Shown here: piece by piece, positions 32,971 through 43,585 of the stretch
Position numbering within the stretch: position 1 is the stretch's first letter
Layout of the letters: every line of letters starts with the position of its first letter
Assembly: GCA_963682055.1 (NCBI GenBank)
Contig: OY821742.1
Location: 28,429,060-28,493,059, forward strand
From: Primula veris
Taxonomy: Eukaryota; Streptophyta; Magnoliopsida; Ericales; Primulaceae
DNA length: 64,000 nt
Direction: 5' to 3'
Notes under the pieces: generated by a model
The model's input: only the letters and a program-made list of their open reading frames with translations
Told to the model about the DNA's origin: nothing
Databases searched by the model: none
Position numbers and translations under genes: made by a program

Positions 32971-33804
32971 TATTTAAGACATTAATGAAAGAATTAAATT
33001 AAAAATCTAACAAAATGAACTAGTTCTCTATCAACTAAATAATAACATATTTTGTCAAGATAACTTGGAGAGTTAATATAGAAAAGAAACTTTCAAGTGT
33101 TTTATGGGAATTGATAATTCGTTTTCAAGATATATTGACTTTTTTATATATATATATTGAACATATATACATGTACACCCTAGCTAATTACACCTTCCGC
33201 AAAAATCAGCCCCCAAAAAAAAACAATGGGTTGCATTGTGGGATTTTTTTGTGACCAATCAAAGAAAACCTAGAGAAAACATGGTATAATTTTTTAATTT
33301 TTTTCACAAGTATTTGCCTCAGGGGAGAGATGCCTAGTTCACTCGGAATGTTGGCACATCCTCTAGACCGGCTCCACTTATGTAACAACTAATACACATT
33401 TTCGTATAACACACAGCTAAGTTATATGAAAAAACTACATTGATTAAACAAAAAAATTGAATTTGAATTTTGGAAAACATTTTTCTGATTAAATTTTGCA
33501 TCCAAACATGCCCTTTCCGACATTTATAATCATGCGAATAGTAATTATTAAGCCAAATAGTGAGAAAGAGAAAATTATACCATTAATTAATAAGGTAAAT
33601 CTCTTATTCGTTTTATGGAAGTTGTTATCTTGTTGATGATATGCTTCGTCCTTTTTTCTTTATCTTATGCGTATTCAGTAGACACTAGCAGAGTAATTTA
33701 CTACAATGTCACCATATTTGTAGAATTTAGAACTTAAATTATAAAGAGAGATAAGTTGTAAAAATAACATTATTTCTCATGTGGGTTACCTATCCACATC
33801 ACGG
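32971..33804. other. No gene recognised
   Basis: AT-rich. A short stretch (about 33590-33660) resembles the duplicated blocks at 21750-21820 and 59660-59740 (the TTGTTGATGATATGCTT words). Confidence 0.5.
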
Positions 33805-33997
33805 CACTACAAAATAATGTTTGATTTAGTGAGAGTCAAAAGCTGTCACAAGTCTGTCGCAAATTGATTAAACTGTCGCAAAACCGTCACAAATTGACTA
33901 AACTGTCACAAATTCGTCACAAAAACCGTCGCTAATAAGCTCGTAACAAAAAATACCGTCACTAATACCGTCGTTATTTGAGTATTTTTTTGTAGTG
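33805..33997. mobile_element. CACTA-type MITE 3 (193 bp)
   Basis: Close sister of MITE 1: CACTACAAAATAATGTTTG...TTTTTTTGTAGTG, with exact 3-bp duplication CGG (33802-33804, 33998-34000). Confidence 0.93.
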
Positions 33998-34000
33998 CGG

Positions 34001-34121
34001 GTACTGTCCGGCTCCTCTCAACCGCCAAGAGGATTCTACTGACAACATCTACTGGAAGATCGGTCCTACTTGTTGCCATTTCTTCGACTGATAAAGAAGA
34101 AATAGACAAAAATTTCCTCAA
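34001..34121 (-). pseudogene. Possible F-box N-terminus fragment
   Basis: Minus-strand reading starts METs at about 34121 and 34079 and includes LPVDVVSRILL, which looks like the opening of a plant F-box. The frame runs into CACTA MITE 3 and does not continue as an F-box protein beyond it. Only about 40 residues support this. Confidence 0.3.
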
Positions 34122-34149
34122 TTTACGTTGAGATGGATAGGTTAAAGAT

Positions 34150-34537
34150 AGGTGTCACTAAAAAATGAGAGACCTATACCGTCCAAAAAAGTTAAATCAG
34201 CGTGCGACCCACAACAACTCCTTGCATTGGAACCTTTATGCGAGTTCACTTCTTTATACTCTCGACCATTCTTATGTTCTAGAACACCATCAACTTTCAG
34301 AAAATCTAGACCACCAGAAACAACACTTGGACATACTAGTTCCTTTTATTGACTTGAAAAGATATTATCTTCTAAATCAATCCCAAACATCCGACAACCA
34401 CCCACTTGTTTCTCCTTCTCTAGCTGATCAGGAATTTCGATTCATGTGGGAATTGGTTTGGCAAAGCAGAAGCGACAAAAGGCTAGATCTCTCGAGGCGA
34501 CACTATCTATGGCCTTTGCTTAGTTCCCGGTTAATAC
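34150..34537 (-). pseudogene. Auxin response factor (ARF)-like remnant, 3' part
   Basis: Continues the ARF remnant of 40442-40735 on the other side of copia-D. Minus-strand bases 34537-34370 align with the plus-strand ARF fragment at about 53005-53175 (shared CTTCTGCTTTGCCAAACC and CTGATCAGCTAGAGAAGGAG words); 34230-34150 align with about 53195-53250. In between it carries some 200 bp missing from the other copy. Stops and shifts in all frames. Confidence 0.65.
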
Positions 34538-35070
34538 TGTTGGAAAACCGGAACGGTTTTTGTAAGTGAATGCAATTTAATTGTGTAACTTACAATTTTA
34601 ATTGCCACCCCATTTATGGCATTAGTGACATTTAACTCTTGATATGTTTTTTGGTATAAAACATACATGTATCTAGCTTTTCACAAGAGAAGAAAATGAA
34701 AGAAACAAATACATGCCATATACACATTCACACACATACACATATGCATACATATAGAGAGAGAGTACCGCACCACCAACAGCCCGACCGTGGCTCGGTG
34801 TCTTTTCCGCCGAGTCACATGCGATAGACATTGTACCTTGGGAACGAAGTGCCCCATTTAGCGAGAAGCAGAGGTGGCGGGGCAAATATCGTTTAAGGAA
34901 AACTGCTTGCAGTTAACTCGTCTCGGACTTTAGTCCATTTCGGTATCATTTATATTATTTTATGTTAAATCTTGTATTTGATATTTATATAATTGAGGAA
35001 ATCATTTTCTGTGTATTTGTCTATTTCTTTTCCGTAGAAATTATTCTGTTTATTTACAACATGCCCAACA
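34538..35070 (+). repeat. 5' LTR of copia-D
   Basis: TGTTGGAAAACCGG...GCCCAACA. Matches 39913-40441. Shares with copia-C LTRs the block around GACGTTGTACCTTGGGA and the following TATCG(G/T)TTAAGG segment. Confidence 0.88.
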
Positions 35071-38000
35071 GTCTTAAACGATATTTTTTATGTTTCGTAC
35101 ATTAATACAATAGTTTTGGTGTTTGGATAAACAGAAAATTATTTCCGTTTCGAAAACTGTTCTTTTGGAAAATTATTTTCTAACAAACATTGATTTTAAG
35201 AAATTGAATTTTCTATTTGAATTGTTAAACTCGTTTTTCCTTTGGTTTACCTTATTTGGGATTTTTATGAAAAATCCCTTCTTTAGGTTGAAACCGTCTC
35301 CATGAATTTTGAGTAATATGTGCACTGTTTTCATAAAGTATATGCATGTGAGTTGATTCTATGTGTAGAATTAAATTTGTACCATTTGTTATGGTTGGTG
35401 TTGTTGTATGTATTTGCATTAGATAAAATACATGAAAAATTGGATCATGGCTTGAATTCCAATTTGAATGGGTTCATTATTTGTAGTGCGTATGCATTTT
35501 GTGTATATTTGTATACAAGCATTTTTAGATATATTGTATATTAAATATATGTATTGAGCTTTGCATGAATTTGTTAGTTTTATGCTGATCATGTTAATAT
35601 GTTTTACATTCTATAAAATTGCATAGTATATAACTGTGTAGTCTTATCTTGGTGATCATAGTGTACATACTTGCATATGGTCAAGGAAGGATCTTGTCCA
35701 TGGTTTTACTAGTTTTGATGACTTGTATTTTAAGGTTCAAACAATCAGTTATTCACGTTGCATATGTGTATATGTTAATTTTGTGGAATGTGCTTCTGAA
35801 TATGAGTTAATAGACATTTTGTTTGTGGCGTTACAAGACTGTAACGAGAGTAATACGGTGTTTGCTCTTATTTTATATATTTTGAGAATATATTGTTGAT
35901 GCACGTCAAAAGATTGGTATAAATCTTTACGTGTTATAAACTTGTTGTTGGAGGTTCTTGTTTTAATAGGGTGATTAAAAGGTTGAACTCCATGTATTTA
36001 GTCTTATTTGTTTTTAAATGAACATGCTCATTTTTGCATATTGGCTGATCTGATACTATCGACCATATGTTTCGGTTAATATGTTTACTGACATATATTC
36101 AATAGTATTAGAGGACCATGATTGTGGTATATTTGGAGTTTGCATATTTATGTGGTGTAGCCGGACAATTGACATTGAATTAATCATGAGTGATTGTTTG
36201 TTTATTTGTCAGTTACATCAAATGTTTATGAGTGTCTCTAATTATGTTTTATGAAACCGTTTTGGACTGATACTATAATAAATTATGTGAATTATTTAGT
36301 AGTAAAAATTGAAACGGATAATTAAATGCTTTATGAGTTACATTCTGAATATTGATATAATACATTTATATAATATTATGTCGTATCTATTCAGTGGTTA
36401 CTATAATAAGTCATGAGGACTATTTAGTACTAATAAATTTATTGATATTTTATTTTGTGAACAATCTATTTAGAGACTAAATTATATTGTTAGTGATTTA
36501 AACATGTTTATTGTTTTCATGTTAATAAAGGACTAACAATTTCCAATGAGTTTTTGTTTAGTCATATGAATCTATGCAATGGAATTGGAGAATTGGTGGT
36601 TATTCGAAACAGTTCTAGTAAAAGCCATTAAATTGGGGATTACGACATAACTGATTTCGAAATAGTTCTTGTAAAACCATTTTCTGATTTTCAGAATTTG
36701 GGGTTTACGACAAAACTTGTTTAAATTATGACATTATTCTTTGTAAAATCAGATTTATCTGGTGTTTACGGATGAATAAATCTTTCAGAATTTGATAATT
36801 TTTTTGGGAATGAACTAGAATACTCTTGCAAAATCAGTTTCTTGAATCCATGCATGGTTATAGAAATTTGGTGTTTGCAAAGGAGGAGTTTTAGTTTCAT
36901 TTTTCGAAATTAGATTGTACATGGATGTTTGTTATTTGAGTTAACAAACAGTTTCATACGGGAAATATCCGGAACATAGTGGGTGATGGAAATTAACATC
37001 TTATTTATTTGTTGGAAAAACATTTAATAATTTGTTGAAATAACATATTATTAATTTTTTAGTAAAACATATTGTGAATATGTTGAGTTTTCTATTATTG
37101 AGAATAGTAATTAGTAATATTATATTATCATTATTGGGGTAGAACCCCAAGGGTCCCATAAATGTGGGGGTAACCCGTCGATCTTGTAGATCGAGAATCT
37201 AAACGTACCCCAAAGCACCTACGGATGAGTGAGAGAATACCTAACGGTTCAGTGGAATAGACCTTAAACGTCTGAAATAAATGATAAAATTCATTTACCA
37301 CATTAAAAGTGGTTAAGTTTCTCAATAAAAAAGTGCATGTCCTAAGTGAGGACAAAGGGAATGCACGAACTGTGGGGGTGTTAATGTGTGGAAACATTTT
37401 AAACGTTCGGAAATCCACTAACAAGTGCAAGCATATAAATCTGAATCATGACTAGTGGTTTTCGAAACCTAAAGGGCAGTAGCCTTTCGGTAGCCAAAAC
37501 ACTAGGATCAAATTGTGATAAGTTTGCTTGTTTGTGGCAATACATGAGTGAATATTTGTTCAAAATGAGCATTTTAGTCGATAATCTTGTGGTCAATAAT
37601 GACATGTTGAGTTATTCAACTAAGTCACTGATTTGACCTGATATAGTAGGTCATGAAAATATAAAACCATAAATGTTTTATTTTTTTAAATCTATTATTT
37701 AAATTGAAACACAAATATGAGTTTGTGTTCGAATTAATGTATTACTAAGTCTTCAGTTCGAAGTTTCGAACGGAGTACATAACCTAATGGTTTGATGCAT
37801 TTGAGATGCATGTAAACCAAGAAGGGGTTAAAAGATATTTACTCATTTTATTAATGGTTGTACAAAACACTGATATGTCTACTTGATGAGAACTAAAGAC
37901 AAATTAATTGAGATATTCATTCAAGTAAGAATGAATACGTGAATTCTATTGTTGAGGATTAAGACTTGTCAGAAAACATATCTAATCATGGGTGTTATGT

Positions 38001-38435
38001 TGTGTTAATCTACCAACTTTAATTGAATGATTAAGTGTTAATCATTAAGAGATAGACTATTCTTGGACGTGTTAGATATTGTCTAACTAGTTCCGAAACG
38101 GTATATACACATGGATATGAATACATGGTCGGTGTAAATGAAACGCTGAATATGAGACGCCATTCACACAATTGTGTTGCTGGAATGACACCAATCGTTA
38201 AACAACGACTTATTATGCTTTTGAGCAAAAATGTAGTTCTTAAACGATGAATATCATGTTGATAAGTTCAGGGTAAATCTCTGAATTTGTGTGGAAAGTG
38301 AGCTTTCCGCAAGCTATGTGTTGAACAAACTACCGCTTAGGAAGTTGGACCAAACAGTTAGAATTATAGAAGGTATGGTGTCTGACTATAAGTTTGTGAA
38401 AGTTTGGTGCTACCTAAGAAAGGTCGCAATCTTGC
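35071..38435 (+). other. Internal region of copia-D without recognisable coding
   Basis: About 3.4 kb with no identifiable domain. Near 37390-37415 a short match to the copia-C gag (TTTAAACGTT words) hints at a relic. A segment at 37128-37380 is richer in G and C than its surroundings and I cannot assign it. Confidence 0.45.
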
Positions 38436-39330
38436 TCCTTGAAGGACTTGGATAGGATCAAAACCGGTAGATTGTGTGTTCATCGGATAAGAACAAAATA
38501 TAGTGCTGATCGGTTTCTAGTAGATAAGTCAGATGACTTTAAGGTGCATATAGAGTTCTATGTCCGAGAAGCTTATTTTCTAAAAGAGAAGCTTTCCCGC
38601 AAAATTCTAACGCCTGGCGAGTGTGATTAATACGTTGAGTGTTCAAAGCATTACGTTACCCAAGACAAGTGAACACTCAAACGGTGCTGGAAAAGTGGGG
38701 GCAAGTGAAACTTGTAAGGAAGATGAAGTGTCTCGGCGTAGTAAAGGGTGAGAAAAGAAACTTTATTCAACCCTTGACCTTCATGAGTAAAAGTAAATCG
38801 ATGACAATGGAATAATCAATATTATCCATATAATCTGTATATGGGAAGAGACCATCAACAATGAGGTAGATAGGTGCGTGAGACATATAGTCAATGACTA
38901 TAAGTAAATTGACGATGTTGATAATTTCAATAGTTATACTCCAGTCTCATGGAGGTTTTTGTATAGACCTGCATAGTTGGAGAAACTGTAGAGTTAGAAT
39001 TCATAACGTTGAATCAAGCTACAGAAGAGGAAGATTGGCTGAGAAGTCTTGGGAGGTATTTCAAGTGACCAAAATTTGTTCCCACAATAAATGTGCACTG
39101 CTGCAGTCAGTCAGTTATTAAACGGGATCAGAATAATTTGTATAATGGAAAGTCCCGACAAAGCCATGACATATTCGTCGGAGACACAAATCCGTAAGAG
39201 TAGTTGCTAGCAAAAATTGTGGTATCCATAGACTTTGCAAGGTCTAAGGATAATAATGCGGATCCATATACAAAATGCTTGATTCGTGGAGGAGTCGGAG
39301 CATCATCAAAGGAAATGGGGTTAAATCCCA
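38436..39330 (+). pseudogene. copia-D Pol scraps
   Basis: Short stretches align with copia-C Pol: 38455-38530 with the integrase tail (GATTGTGTGTTCATCGGATA at 38470-38489, compare about 45030-45049), 38680-38750 with the linker before RT, and 38960-39330 with RNase H (GACTGGCTGAGAAGTCT region). RT itself is not found. No frame is open through these parts. Confidence 0.7.
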
Positions 39331-39912
39331 ATAAATTGGAAACCTTTACATAAGCTACCCAACCTATATTGGAAACTCCAGTCTCAGGTTCAATGAGAAA
39401 ACTGAATTATGTGGGTTACCGAACAAAGCACTCGAGAACATAAGTTCTCATCCCATTTCTATGATAAAAGAATGATAGACCTGTACAATTTTAATGGTGA
39501 GCATGAGGCTCTTAATGAATCATGTATCTCGAAGGTCGAGTGGGGTGAGACAGGACACCTTTGACTTGAAATCACCAATAACGAGTGTGTATGGCCGTTA
39601 CAATGTGATGATTATGGCTAAATCACTAGATCAGTTGAATTTATCAAGGCATTCCAGGGCCAAATATGGACAACAACTAAAGGGCCTAGTAAGTGGTGTA
39701 GAGAAGTCACTGTGCGGGTATTATTTTGTTATACACAAAACGCTAAAGGTTCAAAGCATTACGCTTCCTAAGGCAAGTATATCCGAAAGGTATTTCGCTA
39801 TGGAAGGTTCAAGGCGCGTGCTACCTGTCCTTATGCAGTGAATTCTTGTAATTCTCTAGATTGCATTTAGGATGCACACTGCATGTCAGTTAATTGCATT
39901 CATGTGGGGGAT

Positions 39913-40441
39913 TGCTGGATGGTTTTTATAAGTGAATGTAATTTAATTGTGTAACTTACAATTTTAATTCCCCCCCACCCACGCACCCACCCCCATTTAT
40001 GGCATTAGTGACATGTAACTCTTAATATGTTTTTTGGTATTAAACATGCATGTATCTAGCTTTTCTCTTGAAAGAAACAAATACATGACATATACACATT
40101 CACACACATACACATATGCATACATATAGAGAGAGAGTACCGCACCATCAACGGTCCGACCGTGGCTAGGTGCCGTTTCCACCGAGTCACATGCGATAGA
40201 CGTTGTACCTTGGGAACGAAGTGCCCCATTTAGCCAGAAGCAGAGATGGCGGGGCAAATATCATTTAGGGGAAACTGCTTGCAGTTACCTCGTCTCGGAC
40301 TTTAGTCCATTTTGGTATCGTTTACATTATTTTATGTTAAATCTTGTATTTGATATTTATATAATTGAGGAAACCATTTTCTGTGTTTTTGTCCATTTTT
40401 TTTCGTAGAAATTATTGTGTTTATTTACAACGTACCCAACA
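39913..40441 (+). repeat. 3' LTR of copia-D
   Basis: 529 bp, starts TGCTGGATGG and ends ACCCAACA. Includes a C-rich patch at 39969-39993 that the left LTR lacks in this form. Confidence 0.88.
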
Positions 40442-40735
40442 AATCCCACTGTACCTTTAATTTCTCCCATTTGAAATTAGGCTTGTTTGAGGAAATATCT
40501 CCTTCAATAATTATTGTACCCACGAACATTCTATTTGGAGATTCTTCACCTTTAAATCTCATTGTGAAGCACATGCCAATTGTAAATCTGTTTTTCGCAG
40601 CCTCTAGATAATTATTCACCTCAATAATAATTGTCTCTTCATTGACTTGTTATACACAACAAACAGTGCTTGAGTACTGATCGCATGAGAAGCAGTGGCA
40701 AGAACTTTGAGATGCAAGTTCTGGCTCGATACCAC
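40442..40735 (-). pseudogene. Auxin response factor (ARF)-like remnant, middle domain
   Basis: Minus-strand reading gives LHLKVLATASHAISTQALF (from about 40717), then after a frame change NNYLEAAKNRFTIGMCFTMR and a block ending FKWEKLKVQWD. This is the start of the Auxin_resp domain of ARF transcription factors, which sits after the B3 DNA-binding domain: compare the ARF signatures HLGVLATASHA and IGMRFKMRFE. The B3 domain is not found upstream. Copia-D cuts the reading at 40442, and the sequence resumes at 34537. A frameshift at about 40620-40630 shows it is not functional. Confidence 0.8.
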
Positions 40736-40870
40736 TTATAGAAGCATGATAGCTCTCTCTCCCCTTGTGGTTTGGTGAAGTTTCCGATTAGTGCTAGTAG
40801 ATGGTGTAGCACTCAAAGAGCAAAGTTGTCGTTGTTGTGCCCTTGTTGTTGTTGTTGTGGTAGTGTGGTG

Positions 40871-42310
40871 TGTTGGAAAAATTGTAGGAAAACAAGTTTT
40901 TAAAGATGGTTGTTCCAAGTGGTCAGGGACCATTTTTGAGTCAATTTTTGATGCGACTACTCAGTTTTTCTGAGGCCATACTCAAAGCGTTTGAGTAGCT
41001 CGTACGACGAGCTTCGCAACGGTATATCGCATGACCTATTCGGAGGAAGGGTGTGAATGATAATTGGACTCGAAGGTTGGTACTCGAAAGAGGAAATAAA
41101 GTCAATACTGGAAAATGAGAAAAGAAATGGGATTTAACCCATGAAGGTTATCCCACATTAGAAAATCATGAGTGATTTTTACAATATATATACTAAGGTA
41201 TCCCATGTGGATATTAAGTAGTGTGTCCACATACACGTGTGTATTGTGTACCACACATGGGCTTGCTCGTCAGGCGGGCTTGCTCGTCGGGTTTTCAGCT
41301 CGACGGGAAAAGGTGCGCCTGTTCCTGTTCGGGAAAAGTGTTCCTGGTCGGTTGAAGCGCGCCTGTTCGGGAAAAGCGTGCCTGTTCGGGAAAAGTGCGC
41401 CTGTTCGGGAAAAAGCTTCCAGCAAAGCTGTAACTGTTGCAATAAATATGAATTCATTGCAAAGTTAATACTGCAGTTTCGAATTTCGAAAACTGACAGT
41501 AGTAAAGTGACTTTAATGGCTGAGATACTCAGCAAGCCTATAAATAGGCAGACCCCCCACATGTCAAAAACAACACACACAACATTCTGAAAAAACACAT
41601 CAGCATATATCATCTCTCAAAAATCAGCATTACATTTTAGAACCAGAGAGAACCACCCATCAACAGCTCGACCTTGACTCGTCGCCAGTTTCCGGCGAGT
41701 CATCCGAGACGTTGTACCTTGGGATCGAAGCGCCAACGCAACCAGAAACAATTAAGGTGGTTGGGCGAATATCGGTTAAGGGCATACTGTTAACAGTAGC
41801 CTCGTCTAAATTTATTTACATTCTGTTTATTTTAATTTTCGCATTTAAATTCAGTTATTTTAATTCTGTCCATTTCATTTACGCATTTCAATTCTGTCTT
41901 TTTTATTTCAGTATTTTAATTTGCTGTCCTTAGCTGTAGCTTTATATTCTGGTTGTACCTTTCTGTAATTAGTTTAAAGTTCTGTTTTTGCTGTAATTCC
42001 TATTCTGTAATTTAATTCAGTAATTAGAATAGTTTCAATTCAGTCCTGTAATTTCAATTTAAAACAGAACAGTCCGGCTGTTAAGTTTATACTTTTCAGT
42101 CCGGCAGTTTCTATTTATTGTAATTCAATACATCAGATTATTAATTAATAATAATCTGATAACGTTTGCTTTATTTACTATTCAGTACCTACATGTTGTA
42201 ATCATTAATTCTATTCCAATTGGAAATTAATAAAGATTACACTGGTTTTGATTAATTCTTGTTTAGTCCTTTATTATTGTTAATTGTTATTTCGTACACG
42301 GAAACCAACA
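40871..42310 (+). repeat. 5' LTR of copia-C
   Basis: Contains a TATA box CCTATAAATAGG (41538-41549), two GCTTGCTCGTC units (41270-41290) and four TGTTCGGGAAAA units (about 41333-41412), then pyrimidine-rich sequence. The shorter minisatellite explains its length difference from the 3' LTR. Confidence 0.93.
41266..41413 (+). repeat. GC-rich minisatellite in copia-C LTR
   Basis: Units of GGGCTTGCTCGTC followed by units of GCCTGTTCGGGAAAAG(T/C). The corresponding stretch in the 3' LTR (47839-48012) has three of the first type and a different order of the second; the solo LTR (28570-28640) has another version. Confidence 0.85.
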
Positions 42311-42640
42311 ATCTTAACCGATATCCTGTTGTTTCTTTCGTGTATTAATACATTATTTATTTTTTATAAGGAATAATGCTTTTTTGTTTTCAATTCTAAA
42401 TCATATTAGAAATTGAATTACAAAGAAAAATTCCAAACAGTTTTAATTTTTATTTTTTGAATCTTGTTGATACCAACCGTATTGGTATTCAATAAGAATT
42501 GGTTTGATATTCAAAAGGATAAAAAGTTTAATTTTATTATTTGTTTGATAATTCTTTTACAAACCCAAATATCAGTTTTGGTGTTCGTTTATAGAATTTA
42601 TTGTACACGTATCTCATACGTTTTTGTGTTGTCATTTCAG
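42311..42640 (+). other. Leader of copia-C
   Basis: Between LTR and gag. No normal methionine-tRNA primer site is visible right after the LTR (ATCTTAACCGATATCC), so the primer may be another tRNA. TTTTTGTGTTGTCATTTCAG (42621-42640) immediately before the gag ATG looks like a 3' splice site, suggesting a spliced leader. Confidence 0.45.
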
Positions 42641-43585
42641 ATGACAAACACGTCGCCTATCCAGTCGCCTATCCAGTTGCCTATCGGAAGTGATCATGAC
42701 CCAGTGGTTGGTGGAGATGTCCATAACACTGGGGGCGATGCGATTGTGGGGTCTAACGCCGATGACATGGCTGTAGCGGCTGCGGCCATGGTGGATGCTA
42801 CGGCCAAAGCTGAGGCTGCGGCCGAAGCAGCGGCAACGGCCAAGGCCGCAGCTAAGGCTACGGCTAGAGCCAAGGCTGTGGCCAAGGGCAAGGCACCGAT
42901 GTATTCGGCTGTGCCTACTTTGCCAACTTCTCATCTGGAGAAACCGGAAAAATTCAGGGGAGACAACTTTAAACGTTGGCAGCAAAAGATGCTGTTTTAT
43001 CTCACAACCCTGAATCTGACCAGGTTTCTCAAAGAGACTGCTCCCGTCCTAAGCAAGGACGATCTGGATGAGCAGTCATTCTCTGCGGTTGAGGCATGGA
43101 GACATGCTGACTACCTATGCAAGAACTATATCCTGTGTGCTCTAGATGACACGCTGTTTAGTGTTTTCGAGCCCAAAGCTACTGCAAAGGAGCTGTGGGA
43201 AACTCTCGAAAACAAGTACAAAGTGAATAACGCTGGCACAAAGAGATTTGTTGTCACGGACTTTCATGAGTACCGTATGACTGACAGCAGGGGTGTAATG
43301 GAGCAAGTTGAGGAGCTCCAACTCATTTACCATCGCCTTGAGGCTGAGGGGCTAGTTATTAATGAGCCTTTCCAGGTGGCACTCATGATTGAGAAATTGC
43401 CGCCGTCATGGAAAGACTTTCAAAACTACCTGAAGCACAAGCGAAAGGAAATGAGGCTGGAGGGGCTCATTGAGAAGCTCAATATCGAGGTGAGCAACCG
43501 TCGCTCCGTGAGGAGAGTCGGTGGTGCTAACATCCCGATGGCAAAGGCCAATGTGGTCGAAAGCTCCAACGTCAAACGGAAACGT
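42641..43585 (+). pseudogene. gag: copia-C Gag (frame lost before the zinc knuckle)
   Basis: ATG at 42641 chosen because the open frame before it is LTR-proximal leader and because it starts the conserved gag reading. Residues about 40-85 are an alanine/lysine-rich low-complexity run, then the UBN2-type gag domain (about 42950-43480) with the KFRGDNFKRWQQKM and WETLENKYK-type blocks. The frame ends at a stop at 43622, while the zinc knuckle CFMCNRTGHRAADC (43611-43652) lies in another frame, so a single-base change near 43585-43600 has split gag from its nucleocapsid and pol. Confidence 0.88.

Larger units (their letters stand above)
34538..40441 (+). mobile_element. copia-D: strongly decayed copia element related to copia-C
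   Basis: LTRs 34538-35070 (533 bp) and 39913-40441 (529 bp), TG...CA, with purine tract GTGGGGGAT before the right LTR exactly as in copia-C. Flanks AATAC (34533-34537) and AATCC (40442-40446) are a target duplication with one mismatch. Joining the flanks restores continuity with the ARF fragment at 52990-53010. The 3' non-coding part (39330-39912) matches 46880-47449 of copia-C. Much of the 5' internal region has no recognisable coding. Confidence 0.88.

Noticed and set aside
34165..34569. 134-aa plus-strand ORF as a gene
   Set aside because: It crosses from the ARF remnant into the copia-D LTR and lies antisense to the ARF similarity.
37131..37636. Overlapping ORFs in the middle of copia-D
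   Set aside because: No domain, no partner in related elements, and codon content looks random.
41266..41413. CRISPR-like repeat-spacer pattern
   Set aside because: Units are adjacent or separated by near-identical bases inside a plant LTR; there are no unique spacers and no cas genes.
42632..42985. Antisense open frames across the copia-C gag alanine-rich region
   Set aside because: They arise from the repetitive GC-rich alanine codons of the sense gag; no independent evidence of coding.
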